Below, piece by piece: positions 9,470 to 17,575 of a DNA stretch of 64,000 bases; position 1 is the stretch's first letter; every line of letters starts with the position of its first letter. Under the pieces are notes generated by a model. That model worked only from the letters and a program-made list of their open reading frames with translations, had not been told where the DNA came from and ran no database searches. This stretch comes from JAJEEA01 sp965116765 (GTDB lineage Bacteria > Acidobacteriota > Vicinamibacteria > Vicinamibacterales > UBA8438). The translations under genes and the position numbers were made by a program. The stretch lies in NCBI GenBank assembly GCA_965116765.1, contig OZ220718.1:3038001-3102000 (forward strand). The letters are read 5' to 3'.

Positions 9470-9571
9470 GGCAACAGCTCCTGGGCGGCGAACCGGCAGT
9501 CGGACCTGTCGGCCCTTCGCGGGGGTTGCGCGGGGCCGTCGCCGTGCGTCGCGGACCGGACGCGTCGATCA

Positions 9572-9790
9572 CTACCACCACCACGGTGCTGCGCCGCCGG
9601 AGATGCGGTCCAGCTGCTCCCTGCTGAGCTCCGATCGCGGCGGCAGCACCAGGTGGGCGTCGGCGGTCGACTCCTCATGGACGTGGATCCGGTAGCCGTC
9701 CGGAAACCGCAGACCGGTCTCCTCCTCGACCGTCGCGCGCGGGTCGGCGATCAGCCGGGCGCGGAAGTCGTCGTCCTCCGCCGCCTTCAT
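9572..9790 (-). CDS. NHLP-family RiPP precursor 1, core AAPWWW (leader 5' end out of frame)
   Basis: This 72-residue frame is a nitrile-hydratase-like leader peptide. Its hallmarks are ADPRATVEEETGLRFPDGYR, then HVHEES, then HLVLPPRSELSREQLDRISGG. C39 cleavage after the double glycine would release AAPWWW. The ATG at 9790 has no Shine-Dalgarno sequence. The properly spaced GGAGG lies before ATG 9825, which is out of frame and stops after 12 codons with TGA overlapping ATG 9790. Aligned with precursor 2, one A is missing in the run that should read ATAAAGGCG, so the first 14 or so leader residues are frameshifted. Expression could occur by coupling through the ATGA overlap, by frameshifting, or not at all. 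The rest of the leader and the core are intact. Confidence 0.8.
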   Translation of the reverse strand: MKAAEDDDFRARLIADPRATVEEETGLRFPDGYRIHVHEESTADAHLVLPPRSELSREQLDRISGGAAPWWW

Positions 9791-9825
9791 CGCGACGTGC
9801 GCCTTACCTGTGCTTCCGACGACAT
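9787..9825 (-). other. 12-codon mini-ORF, frameshifted 5' end of precursor 1
   Basis: The frame ATG...TGA encodes MSSEAQVRRTSR. It has the good ribosome binding site (GGAGG, six bases before ATG) that precursor 2 uses for its real start, and its TGA overlaps the ATG of the remaining leader frame as ATGA. It is either a mutated 5' end or a coupling device. Confidence 0.55.
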
Positions 9826-9955
9826 GTCCATCCTCCTCTCACCGTCCCCGCCTCAGCGCCCTTGCCGGAAGGCCGGAACGGCCTGCTCGGCAGCGACGCG
9901 CAGGTACCCGGTATCGAGACGAGCTCGTGACCCTCCCGCGCGCCGCCGGCGTGGT

Positions 9956-10213
9956 TCACCAGGGGCTACCCTCGTGGTGCCCGCCGGCGATGCGGTCCAG
10001 CTGCTCCTTGCTGAGCTCCGGCCTCGGCGGCAGCACCAGGTGGGCGTCCGTGGCCGACTCCTCGTGCACGTGGACCCGGTAGCCGTCCGGGAAACGCAGG
10101 CCGGTTTCCTCCTCGACGGCCGTGCGGGGATCGGCGATGAGCCGCCCGCGGAAGTCGTCGTCCTCCGTCGCCTTCATCGCGACGTGCGCCTTTATTTGTT
10201 CCTCCGACTGCAT
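9956..10213 (-). CDS. NHLP-family RiPP precursor 2, core HHEGSPW
   Basis: This is an intact 85-residue precursor of the nitrile-hydratase-leader family. The start at 10213 is chosen because GGAGG lies six bases upstream; a second ATG at 10219 sits inside that spacer. The leader reads MQSEEQIKAHVAMKATEDDD, then the conserved ADPRTAVEEETGLRFPDGYR, HVHEES and HLVLPPRPELSKEQLDRIAGG. Cleavage after GG would give the heptapeptide HHEGSPW. The core has no Cys and a single Ser, so lanthionine or thiazole chemistry is not the obvious outcome. The leader is nearly identical to that of precursor 1 from residue 14 onward while the cores differ, as expected for duplicated RiPP genes. It is the first gene of the minus-strand operon that continues to 542. 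Confidence 0.9.
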   Translation of the reverse strand: MQSEEQIKAHVAMKATEDDDFRGRLIADPRTAVEEETGLRFPDGYRVHVHEESATDAHLVLPPRPELSKEQLDRIAGGHHEGSPW

Positions 10214-10351
10214 GTCCATCCTCCCGAACAGCGTCTTCCGCAAACGGTCATGTCGCTGAGCACCCCCAACGGCGGGCAACATCGACATGGGCTCCACAGA
10301 GACGACAAGGACCGCAAACTCCGCCGCCGAGGCGGTACGATACGCGACACT

Positions 10352-10374
10352 TGTCGTTTCGGCGCCTCCAAGAC
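10352..10374 (-). promoter_or_regulatory. Repeated box, copy 1 (points to the NHLP operon)
   Basis: On the minus strand this reads CCAGTCTTGGAGGCGCCGAA and continues ACG. It matches two plus-strand copies at 10680 and 10881. It lies about 140 bases upstream of precursor 2, in the orientation that would serve it. Confidence 0.5.
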
Positions 10375-10465
10375 TGGGTGGATCGCAGCGAACGCGGTGC
10401 TTTCGGACGGTTTTCGACCTGGAGCCGGCGGCCGCGGGCCATTGCCAGCGTCCGCGGCGAGGAAC

Positions 10466-10516
10466 GCGCGGCCGCGACGGTGACCACCCTGCCCGACAAC
10501 CCACGCATCGGCGTGG
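10466..10516 (+). pseudogene. luxR relic, about 50 bp
   Basis: The stretch encoding TVTTLPDNPRIGVG matches TVTGLLDNPRIGVL of the intact regulator (bases about 11577-11616) at base level, but has no continuation on either side. It is a fragment of a lost second copy of the regulator. Confidence 0.5.
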
Positions 10517-10679
10517 GACGTGGCGATGCGCATCCCCGGGGGATGCTGCAGCGTCTTTCTCTTGCGTGGCGGCGGTGTCAATTGACGTCGAGGGGTGCCG
10601 CCGCGCGTGCCACGTCGGTCTTGTCTCCATCTTTGGGTGCATTCGCCGCCTGCCAGCATTCCGATTCCGGGTTGTTGCC

Positions 10680-10702
10680 TCCAGTATTGGAGGCGCCGAA
10701 CG
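10680..10702 (+). promoter_or_regulatory. Repeated box, copy 2 (points to luxR)
   Basis: The site reads TCCAGTATTGGAGGCGCCGA. The 12-mer TCCARTAYTGGA is near-palindromic and is followed by GGAGGCG. Similarity continues downstream (GTG...TATC spacing) in copies 1 and 3. It lies 323 bases before the luxR start. Confidence 0.5.
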
Positions 10703-10880
10703 GGGCGCATATGTGATAGCAGAAAGAGTCCGAAAGAGGTTCGGTCCCCGCTCCCGCGGCGGCGGCGAGGCCGCGCCGAAAGGGCGAGCGCCGGACGGGG
10801 GCGCCGCACGTGACAGCTTCCCCATTGCCTCCATGTCTGGTGGATTCGGCATGCGTCCGTGCGTGCGGTCGTCGGCTGAA

Positions 10881-10904
10881 CATCCAATACTGGAGGCGTC
10901 GGAA
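10881..10904 (+). promoter_or_regulatory. Repeated box, copy 3 (points to luxR)
   Basis: The site reads TCCAATACTGGAGGCGTCGG. Its first 12 bases are the exact reverse complement of those in copy 2, while the GGAGGCG arm keeps the same orientation. It lies about 120 bases before the luxR start and is a candidate operator. Confidence 0.5.
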
Positions 10905-11024
10905 CGAGCCAAACGTGGTATCAAAGGGCCGGCATGCCCGGCCGCCGCTCCCATCAGAGGCCTGGTGCGGCAGGGCCGGAGGGGCACACTCGCCCGGCGG
11001 GTCCGGGCGATAGACGGAACCGGC

Positions 11025-12161
11025 ATGAGCGACCAAGACACGTTCAAGCGCACCCTGAGGACGATGTACGACGCCATGCTCGACGATGCCCGCTGGCCGG
11101 CCGCGTCGGCGCTGATCGACGAGGCCTGCGGCGTCGAGGGCAATGACCTGCTGGTCGGCGAGGGCCGGTCGAACGACGTCCGGGTCGGCTTCGTCGGGGT
11201 GTACAGCCGGGGGCAGCGCCGCGAAGACCTGGAACGGGACTACCTCGAGCACTATCACCCCATCGACGAACGCGTGCCGCGCGTCCGGCAGCTGCCCGAC
11301 GCCCGCCCCGTGCACGCGAGGGACCTGTTCACGGCCGAGGAGCTGAAGACTTCGCCCGCCTACAACGAGGCGCTGCTTCGCAGCGCCGGCCAGGACGGCT
11401 TGACGGTTCGGCTCGAGGTGGCGGACGGCTCCCACGCCACCTGGTGCGTCGGGAACCCCGTCGACTCGGATGGCTGGGGGTCTTCGCGGCTCGCGATGGT
11501 CACGGCCCTGCTGCCCCACGTCCGGCAGTTCGTCCGCGTTCGGCAGGCGCTGGTCCGGGCCGACGCGCGGACCACGACGGTGACCGGCCTGCTCGACAAC
11601 CCGCGCATCGGCGTGCTCCACCTCGACCGGCGCGGGCGGATCATGGCGGCCAACGACCGGGCCCGCGGCATCCTGGGCCACGGCGACGGGCTGTCCGACC
11701 CCGACGGCGTGCTGCGCGCCCGCGCGCCGGCCGACCAGGACCGCCTCGAGCGGCTGGTGGGCAACGCGCTGCCGGTCAGCGGCGGGACCGCGGTCAGCGG
11801 GTCGATGCTGCTCCGGCGCTCGCCCGCGCTGCCGCCGTTCGTGGTGCACGTGAAGCCCGTGAGGGTCCCTGAACCGGACTACGGGGCGCCGCACGTCGCC
11901 GCCCTCGTGCTCGTCGTCGAGCCGGGGCGCCGGCATCGCGTCGATCCCCGCGTGGTGGCCAACACCCTGGGCCTGACGCCGACGCAGAGTCAGGTGGCGG
12001 TCTGGCTGGCGGAAGGCAGGAGCGTGCGCGACATGGCCCGGACCACGGGGCACTCGGAAGGCACCATCTACTGGCACCTGAAGCAGATCTACCAGAAGCA
12101 GTCGATCTCGCGGCAGGCCGACCTGGTGCAGCTGGTGCTGTCGCTCGCCGAGCTCGGCTGA
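11025..12161 (+). CDS. LuxR-family transcriptional regulator
   Basis: This 378-residue cytoplasmic regulator has an N-terminal region shared only with its two relatives here (35130-36266 and 47189-48340). It opens LRTMYDAMLDDARWPAASAL. A central PAS-like segment (GVLHLDRRGRIMAANDRARG, about residue 200) is followed by a C-terminal LuxR helix-turn-helix (about 318-372: LTPTQSQVAVWLAEGRSVRD, then HSEGTIYWHLKQIYQKQ). The start is set by homology with the equal-length paralogue at 35130-36266; the local ribosome binding site is weak. It diverges from the RiPP operon with shared boxes between, so it probably controls that operon and itself. The signal is unknown. No LuxI-type synthase is in the window. 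Confidence 0.85.
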   Translation: MSDQDTFKRTLRTMYDAMLDDARWPAASALIDEACGVEGNDLLVGEGRSNDVRVGFVGVYSRGQRREDLERDYLEHYHPIDERVPRVRQLPDARPVHARDLFTAEELKTSPAYNEALLRSAGQDGLTVRLEVADGSHATWCVGNPVDSDGWGSSRLAMVTALLPHVRQFVRVRQALVRADARTTTVTGLLDNPRIGVLHLDRRGRIMAANDRARGILGHGDGLSDPDGVLRARAPADQDRLERLVGNALPVSGGTAVSGSMLLRRSPALPPFVVHVKPVRVPEPDYGAPHVAALVLVVEPGRRHRVDPRVVANTLGLTPTQSQVAVWLAEGRSVRDMARTTGHSEGTIYWHLKQIYQKQSISRQADLVQLVLSLAELG

Positions 12162-12322
12162 GGCCGCTGGCGACCACTGGGGGGCGGCCGACGTTCCGCA
12201 ACCTGACCGAGCACTGAGGCGAACGCCGGCCGCCACAAGACCGCGGAGGCGTCGGGAAGGGCGCGACCCCGGGGCCTGCGTCCTGCTCGGCACCAAGCCG
12301 ACGTGCCGGTGACGCCGACGGG

Positions 12323-14318
12323 CTACGGCAGCGTCAGGGCCAGCAGCTCGGCCGGCTCGCCACGGGCGCTCACGGCCATCGCGATGTACTGCTTGCCGCC
12401 GGCCGTGTAGGTCATGGGCACGCCGCTCTGGCGCTTGGGCAGCTCCATCTCCCAGACCGTCTCCCCCGTCTGCTTGTCGTAGGCGTAGAACATCTGCCCG
12501 CCCGCCCACGTCGGGGTGGCGAAGAGGCCGCCGCCCTCGCCGGCGAAGACCAGCGTCTTCGTGACGAGGATGCCGCTCCGCTCCGGCTTGCCGGTGCGCG
12601 GGATGTCGACGCCGCTCAGGGCGGGGTGGTTGGCGACGCAGTCGGGCGTGTCGCCGTTCGGGATCATCCACACGTGGTCGCCGGTGTTCAGGTCGATGGC
12701 GGTGATGCGCCCCCAGGGCGGCTTGATGAGGGGGAGGCCCAGGGGGCCCGATCTCGCCGCACCCCTGCGGCAGGGCGGGCCCGCGGCGCCGCCCGCCCCC
12801 GCCCACGAAGTCCATGGTCGATCGGTCGGGGTCGTTCACGAGCCCCGCGACGGTGGGGTTCGTGACCGAGGCCACGTAGAGGATGCCGGTCTCGGCGTCC
12901 ACCGCGCCCCCCTGCCAGTTCGCGCCGCCGGTCATCTGCGGCAGCATCAGCAGGGCGCGCCGGCCGTCCTGCCCGGCCAGGATCGGCGGCGTGTAGATGG
13001 GGCCCATCAGGTACTCGGACGCGATGCGCCGCGCCTCGGCCGCGATCTCCGGCGTGAAGTCGATGAGGTCGTCGTTCGACACTCCCTGGCGGTCGAACGG
13101 GGCGGGCCGGGTCGGGAACGGCTGGGTCGCCGCCGCCTGCTCGCCGGGCACCGTCGACGCGGGCACCGGCCGCTCCTCGATGGGCCACACCGGCTCGCCG
13201 GTGACCCGGTCGAACACGTAGGTGAACGCCTGCTTGGTCACCTGGGCCACCGCCTTGATCTCGCGGCCGTCGACGGTGATGTCGACCAGGGCCGGCGGGG
13301 TCGGGATGTCGTAGTCCCAGATGCCGTGGTGGATGAGCTGGTAGTGCCACACCCGCTCGCCGGTCCGCGCGTCGAGGCACACCAGGCTCTCGGCGAACAG
13401 GTTGTCGCCGGGCCGGTGGCCGCCGTAGAGGTCGTTGGTGGGGGTCTCGACGGGCAGGTACACGTAGCCCAGCTCCTGGTCGGCGGACATCGGGGCCCAC
13501 ACCCCGGTGTTCCCGCTGTAGCGCCACGAGTCGTTCTCCCACGTCTCGTTGCCGAACTCGCCGGGCTGGGGAATGGTGTGGAAGATCCAGAGCTGCTCGC
13601 CGGTGCGCACGTCGAAGCCGCGCACGAACCCGGCCGGGAACTCCGGCGCGGGGGCGGTGGCGCGCAGGGCCGCCCCGACCACGATCACGTCGCCGACGAC
13701 CATGGCGGGCGAGTTGAGGCCGATCTGGCCGTTCTCCACCTCGGGGCGGTCGAGCCCGTCGAAGATGCCGTCGTAGAGGTCGACCACGCCGTCCTCGCCG
13801 AAGCCGGGGATGGGGTAGCCGGTCGCGGCGTCGAGGGCCACGAGGTGATAGCCCCGGGTGACGTGGATGACGCGCGCGTCGCCCTCCCCGTCCGTCCAGT
13901 ACGCCACCCCCCGGCCCGAGCTCGCCCGCACCGGCGCCATGTCGCCGCGCTCGCCCTCGTCGAGGCGGTACATCCACAGGGTCTCGCCGGTGGCCCCGTC
14001 GATGGCCACCGCGTTGCGCCGCCAGCCCGCGGTGGCGTAGAGCACGCCCCCGACCGCGAGCGGCGTCGTCTGATAGTAGAAGTCGGTGCGGGGGCCTTGG
14101 TTGTCCGACCGCCACCGCCACGCCACGTCGAGGTCGGCGACGCTGTCGCGGTCGATCTGGTCGAGGGCCGAGTACTTGGTGCTGCCCGAGTCTCCGCCGT
14201 AGTACCGCCACTCGCCCTCCCGCATGCCCTGCTGCGCGGGAGCGACGACCCCGGTGGCGAGCAGGATGGCGACGACGACCGCGGTCCTCCCGACATACCG
14301 TTTCATCCGACTCGACAT
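12323..14318 (-). CDS. Secreted PQQ-dependent dehydrogenase, one frameshift
   Basis: This is a periplasmic quinoprotein alcohol/sugar dehydrogenase of the eight-bladed propeller type. The start at 14318 has GGAG six bases upstream, and a signal peptide follows (RTAVVVAILLATGVVAPAQQ). Propeller repeats are seen throughout, for example YYGGDSGSTKYSALDQIDRD, GATGETLWMYRL, DARTGERVWHYQLIHHGIWD and DYDIPTPPALVDI. The frame breaks at a run of five G (12742-12746). Removing one G joins GCGEIGPLGLPLIKPPWGRI to ITAIDLNTGDHVWMIPNGDT and gives a full-length protein of about 664 residues ending LLALTLP. The rest is conserved, so the shift is recent or a sequence error. The substrate is not predictable. 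Confidence 0.85.
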
Positions 14319-14547
14319 GTGGCGCTCCCGTTCTCCGCGGCGCGGCACGATGCACGGTCCGTGCGCCGCAAGGTAATCCCGGCCGTCTCTCGTCGCCGGC
14401 CGGACCGTACGCAAGGTGCTGACAGCCTACCTTCCCCGGTGCGAGACGCGCCGCGGCGCCCCGGAGGCCGGGGCTCGAGGTGCATCGGCTGGACCCGCGG
14501 ACGCGGACCCTGGCGCCCGCGCCCGCCGCGCCCCGCGGACCGGGTCA

Positions 14548-17181
14548 TCACTCGTAGACGGGACCGTGGACGGTGCGGTGCGAGAGGTACCGCCACGCGC
14601 CGTCCTGCCGGGCGTAGACCCGGACGTACCAGAAGCTGAAGCTGCGACGTTCCGCTTCGGGCCCGCCGCTCTGGGCGCGCAGCCGGCCCATGGTGATGGC
14701 GACGTCGCCGTGCACCTCGACCTGCTGCGAATCGACCTCCCTCGAGGAGTAGCGGCCGGCCAGCGAGTCGAGCCACTCCTGCTTCCGGTCGACGCCGAGG
14801 ACGGGGTCGCCGGTGGTCCAGCCGTCGCCGTGGGTATAGGTGAAGTCGTCGGCGCAGACCTCGTCGAGGAAGGCGACGTCGGCCCGCAGCACCGCCTCCT
14901 CGATGCGCCTCTCGAGCGCGAGCACCTCTTCCGCCACGTCCGTCTCCTCATCGGGCTCGCCTGCCGCCGCGACGCCCGGCGCCGCCGCGTCCGGCAGCGC
15001 GAAGACGTAGAGCGCGTTCCCGCTCCGCGGGTGCCGCACGTCCGGGGCCAGGTTGCGGGGCATCAGGCGGGGGCTGCCGCCGCCGAGGCCGGTCGACACC
15101 GCGACGTACTGCCGGCCGCCGGCGCGGAAGCTGATGGGGAAGCCCTGCACCGACGTCCCGAGGCGGGCCCGCCACAGCTCGTCGCCGGTCTCGACGTCGA
15201 ACGCCCGGAAGCGGCGGTCGAGGTCGCCCGCGAAGGCCAGCCCCCCCGCCGTGGTCAGCACCCCGGTGAGGAACGTCGGCCGCTGCTCGATGCTCCACAC
15301 CTCCTCCAGCGTCTCGGCGTCGTAGGCCGCGAGCTTGCCCAGGTTGCCGTCGGTGCCGGGCATCTCGTGGAAGGGCCGCGAGCTCATCCCCACGCCGCCC
15401 GAGCCCAGCTCGAAGGCGACCTCGCGGGCCGCCAGCTCCATGCACGACTGGGCCAGGGGCAGGACGAGCAGCCCCGACCCCGGGTGGTAGCTCATCGGGT
15501 GCCAGTTCTTGCCGCCGGCGGTGCTCGGGCACGCCGGCACGAGCTGCTCGAACTCGGCGTCGACGATGTCCTGCCGGTAGGTGACGGCCCCGGTGTCGGG
15601 ATCGATGCGGTCGAACACGTTCTGGTACACCGTCTCCTTGTGCCCGAGGAACTCGCCGGTCTCGCGGTCGAGCTTCCAGAGGATGCCGTGCTTGCCGGCG
15701 CTGAACACGGCCCGCCGGCCGCCGACGTCGACGAGCACCCGCTCGTAGACCTCGTCGAGGTCGAGGGTCTCGCCCGGCACGTGCTGGAAGTGCCACGCGA
15801 GGTCTCCGTCCGCGGGCCGGAGGGCGACGGTCGAGTTGGTGTAGAGGGCGGGGTCGTCCACCGTCATGCCGCGGCTCCGCGCCACCCACGGCTTGGCCTG
15901 GGCCACCCCGAAGTAGACGAGGTCGAGGGCGGGGTCGTAGCTGCCGGTGATCCAGGTGTCGCCGCCCCCGCGCAGGAAGTCGGGCACGTCGGCCCACGTG
16001 TTCCCGCCCGGCTCGTCGGACCGGGCGACGGTGTTGAAGCGCCAGAGCCGCTCGCCGGTGGCCGCGTCGTAGCCGCTGATGAAGCAGCTCTCGAGCGTGT
16101 AGCGGTCGCAGCCGCTCAGCCCCTGCACGAGGGTGCCGCCCGCAACGACCGGGCCGCTCGTGTTGCGGAAGCCTTCCGCGTGGTCGGCGATGACGGTGTC
16201 CCACACCCGCTCGCCGGTGCGGGCGTCGAGGGCGATGAGCCGGGCGTCGGGGGTGGCCATGAACAGGTGGTCGCCGTAGATGGCGAGGTTGCGGCTCATG
16301 CCCGAGTAGCCGGTCGTCGCCACCTCGACCTCGTGCTCCCAGATCAGATCGCCGGTGGCGGCGTCGAGGGCCTGCACCACCGGGCCGATGCTCGCGAGGA
16401 ACATCACCCCGTCGTGGACGATCGGCGACGGCGCGTTCCACCCGCCCTCGTTCATCGCCCACACCCAGGCGAGCTCCAGCTCCCCGACGTTCGCCCGGTC
16501 GACGTCGGCCAGCGGGCTGTGGCTCCACGCCTCGTAGTTGCGCCGGATCATCAGCCAGTCGCCGTCGTCGGGGTCCCGCAGCATCTCGTCGGTGACCGGC
16601 CGGTAGCCGTCGACGGTGCCGGCCAGGGTGACGCCGCCGGCCTCCGGCGCCGCGGACGCGGCCGCCGACATCGCCGCGGACGCGGCAGCAGGAGCGGCGG
16701 CCACCGCCGCCGATGCGCCGCCCGCGGACGTGTCGCCGGCCTGCAAGCCACCGCCCGCGAGCGCGCCGATGGGCACGGCCGTGGCCTCCGTGAGGGCCGT
16801 GCCGCCGGCCGGCGCGCCGTTCGCCTCGAGCAGGTACGCCACGACGTCGAGGTGCTCCTCGTCCGTGAGCGAGCCCTCCTCTCCCGGCGGCATCGAGCTG
16901 CTGGTCCGGACGAAGAGATCCGCGGGGCTCAGGTCCGCCCAGAACCGCAGGAAGCTGTCTCCCGCGAGCTGCGGCGCCTCGAAGCTGCCCTGCAGGTTGG
17001 CCTGGTGGCAGGCGGCGCACTCGCGCTCGTAGATCGCGCGACCGGACGCCGCCTGGGCCGCGGTGTAGACGCCTCCGTCCTGCGCCCGGGCGTCCCCCAC
17101 GCCGGCGCTCAGGAACAGCGCCGCCAACCCCGTCACCGCCGCCAACCCCCGCCGCGCGTATCCGTTCCGTGGACGGTTCAT
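14548..17181 (-). CDS. Cytochrome c-PQQ dehydrogenase-SnoaL-like fusion
   Basis: This is an 877-residue exported quinohaemoprotein. The start at 17181 is preceded by GAGG five bases away and gives a signal peptide ending DARAQ. A mono-haem cytochrome c domain follows (CAACH at about residue 53, axial Met likely in SSSMPPGEEG). After an Ala-rich linker (about 145-180) comes a PQQ propeller with the repeats DAATGDLIWEHE, DARTGERVWDTVI, DRETGEFLGHKE and DVETGDELWRARL. The last 130 or so residues (LERRIEEAVLRADVAFLDEV, then FTYTHGDGWTTGDP and the end of the chain) look like a SnoaL/NTF2-like (DUF4440) domain, an unusual addition. Electrons from substrate oxidation would pass PQQ to haem. It is co-directional with the preceding dehydrogenase, which begins about 230 bases downstream of it. 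Confidence 0.85.
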   Translation of the reverse strand: MNRPRNGYARRGLAAVTGLAALFLSAGVGDARAQDGGVYTAAQAASGRAIYERECAACHQANLQGSFEAPQLAGDSFLRFWADLSPADLFVRTSSSMPPGEEGSLTDEEHLDVVAYLLEANGAPAGGTALTEATAVPIGALAGGGLQAGDTSAGGASAAVAAAPAAASAAMSAAASAAPEAGGVTLAGTVDGYRPVTDEMLRDPDDGDWLMIRRNYEAWSHSPLADVDRANVGELELAWVWAMNEGGWNAPSPIVHDGVMFLASIGPVVQALDAATGDLIWEHEVEVATTGYSGMSRNLAIYGDHLFMATPDARLIALDARTGERVWDTVIADHAEGFRNTSGPVVAGGTLVQGLSGCDRYTLESCFISGYDAATGERLWRFNTVARSDEPGGNTWADVPDFLRGGGDTWITGSYDPALDLVYFGVAQAKPWVARSRGMTVDDPALYTNSTVALRPADGDLAWHFQHVPGETLDLDEVYERVLVDVGGRRAVFSAGKHGILWKLDRETGEFLGHKETVYQNVFDRIDPDTGAVTYRQDIVDAEFEQLVPACPSTAGGKNWHPMSYHPGSGLLVLPLAQSCMELAAREVAFELGSGGVGMSSRPFHEMPGTDGNLGKLAAYDAETLEEVWSIEQRPTFLTGVLTTAGGLAFAGDLDRRFRAFDVETGDELWRARLGTSVQGFPISFRAGGRQYVAVSTGLGGGSPRLMPRNLAPDVRHPRSGNALYVFALPDAAAPGVAAAGEPDEETDVAEEVLALERRIEEAVLRADVAFLDEVCADDFTYTHGDGWTTGDPVLGVDRKQEWLDSLAGRYSSREVDSQQVEVHGDVAITMGRLRAQSGGPEAERRSFSFWYVRVYARQDGAWRYLSHRTVHGPVYE

Positions 17182-17279
17182 CACCACCTCGCTTGAGAAA
17201 GCGCCGAGCGCGACGGGACCATTATCGCCCTTCCGGTCCTGCAACCTCCACGAGCGTTCATCTGGCGCGCGGGGGGGCG

Positions 17280-17548
17280 GCCGGCAATCGCGCAACGCGG
17301 AGCGACACAACGCGGCGATTCGGGCGTTCTGCGAACGGCTGAGCGGCGTGCCGGCCTGGGACACGCTCGCCGCCGACCGGTTCGCGAGCCTTCAGGCCCG
17401 GCTCCTCGAGAAGGGACGCCCCATCGGTGGCAACGACGCCATGATCGCGGCCCACGCGCCCAACCTCGGCCGCGTGCTCGTCACGAACAACGAGAGGCGC
17501 TTCTCGAGGGTCTCCGGGTTGTCGGTGGAGAACCGGACCTGTTCCTGA
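17280..17548 (+). pseudogene. VapC-type PIN toxin, C-terminal fragment
   Basis: The frame ERHNAAIRAFCERLSGVPAW, then LEKGRPIGGNDAMIAAHA, then VTNNERRFSRVSGLSVENRT matches the C-terminal half of VapC ribonucleases, including the conserved Asp of GND. The N-terminal half with the first catalytic Asp is absent and no antitoxin gene is adjacent, so it is a relic. Confidence 0.7.
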
Positions 17549-17575
17549 CGCTCGCCACCGAGCTCCTCGCCTGCC

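Noticed and set aside
9572..10213. Nitrile hydratase alpha-subunit gene fragments
   Set aside because: The leaders resemble that enzyme's N-terminus, but there is no metal-binding CxxCxC segment and each ends right after GG plus a short core, beside an NHLM exporter.
10578..12322. Extension of the PQQ dehydrogenase frame through the luxR gene region on the minus strand
   Set aside because: The extension arises from the one-base shift at 12742-12746 and runs antisense to a clear LuxR gene; the true end is at 12323.
17348..17548. Intact small toxin gene
   Set aside because: The first half of the PIN domain, including an essential Asp, is missing, so a relic is the better call.
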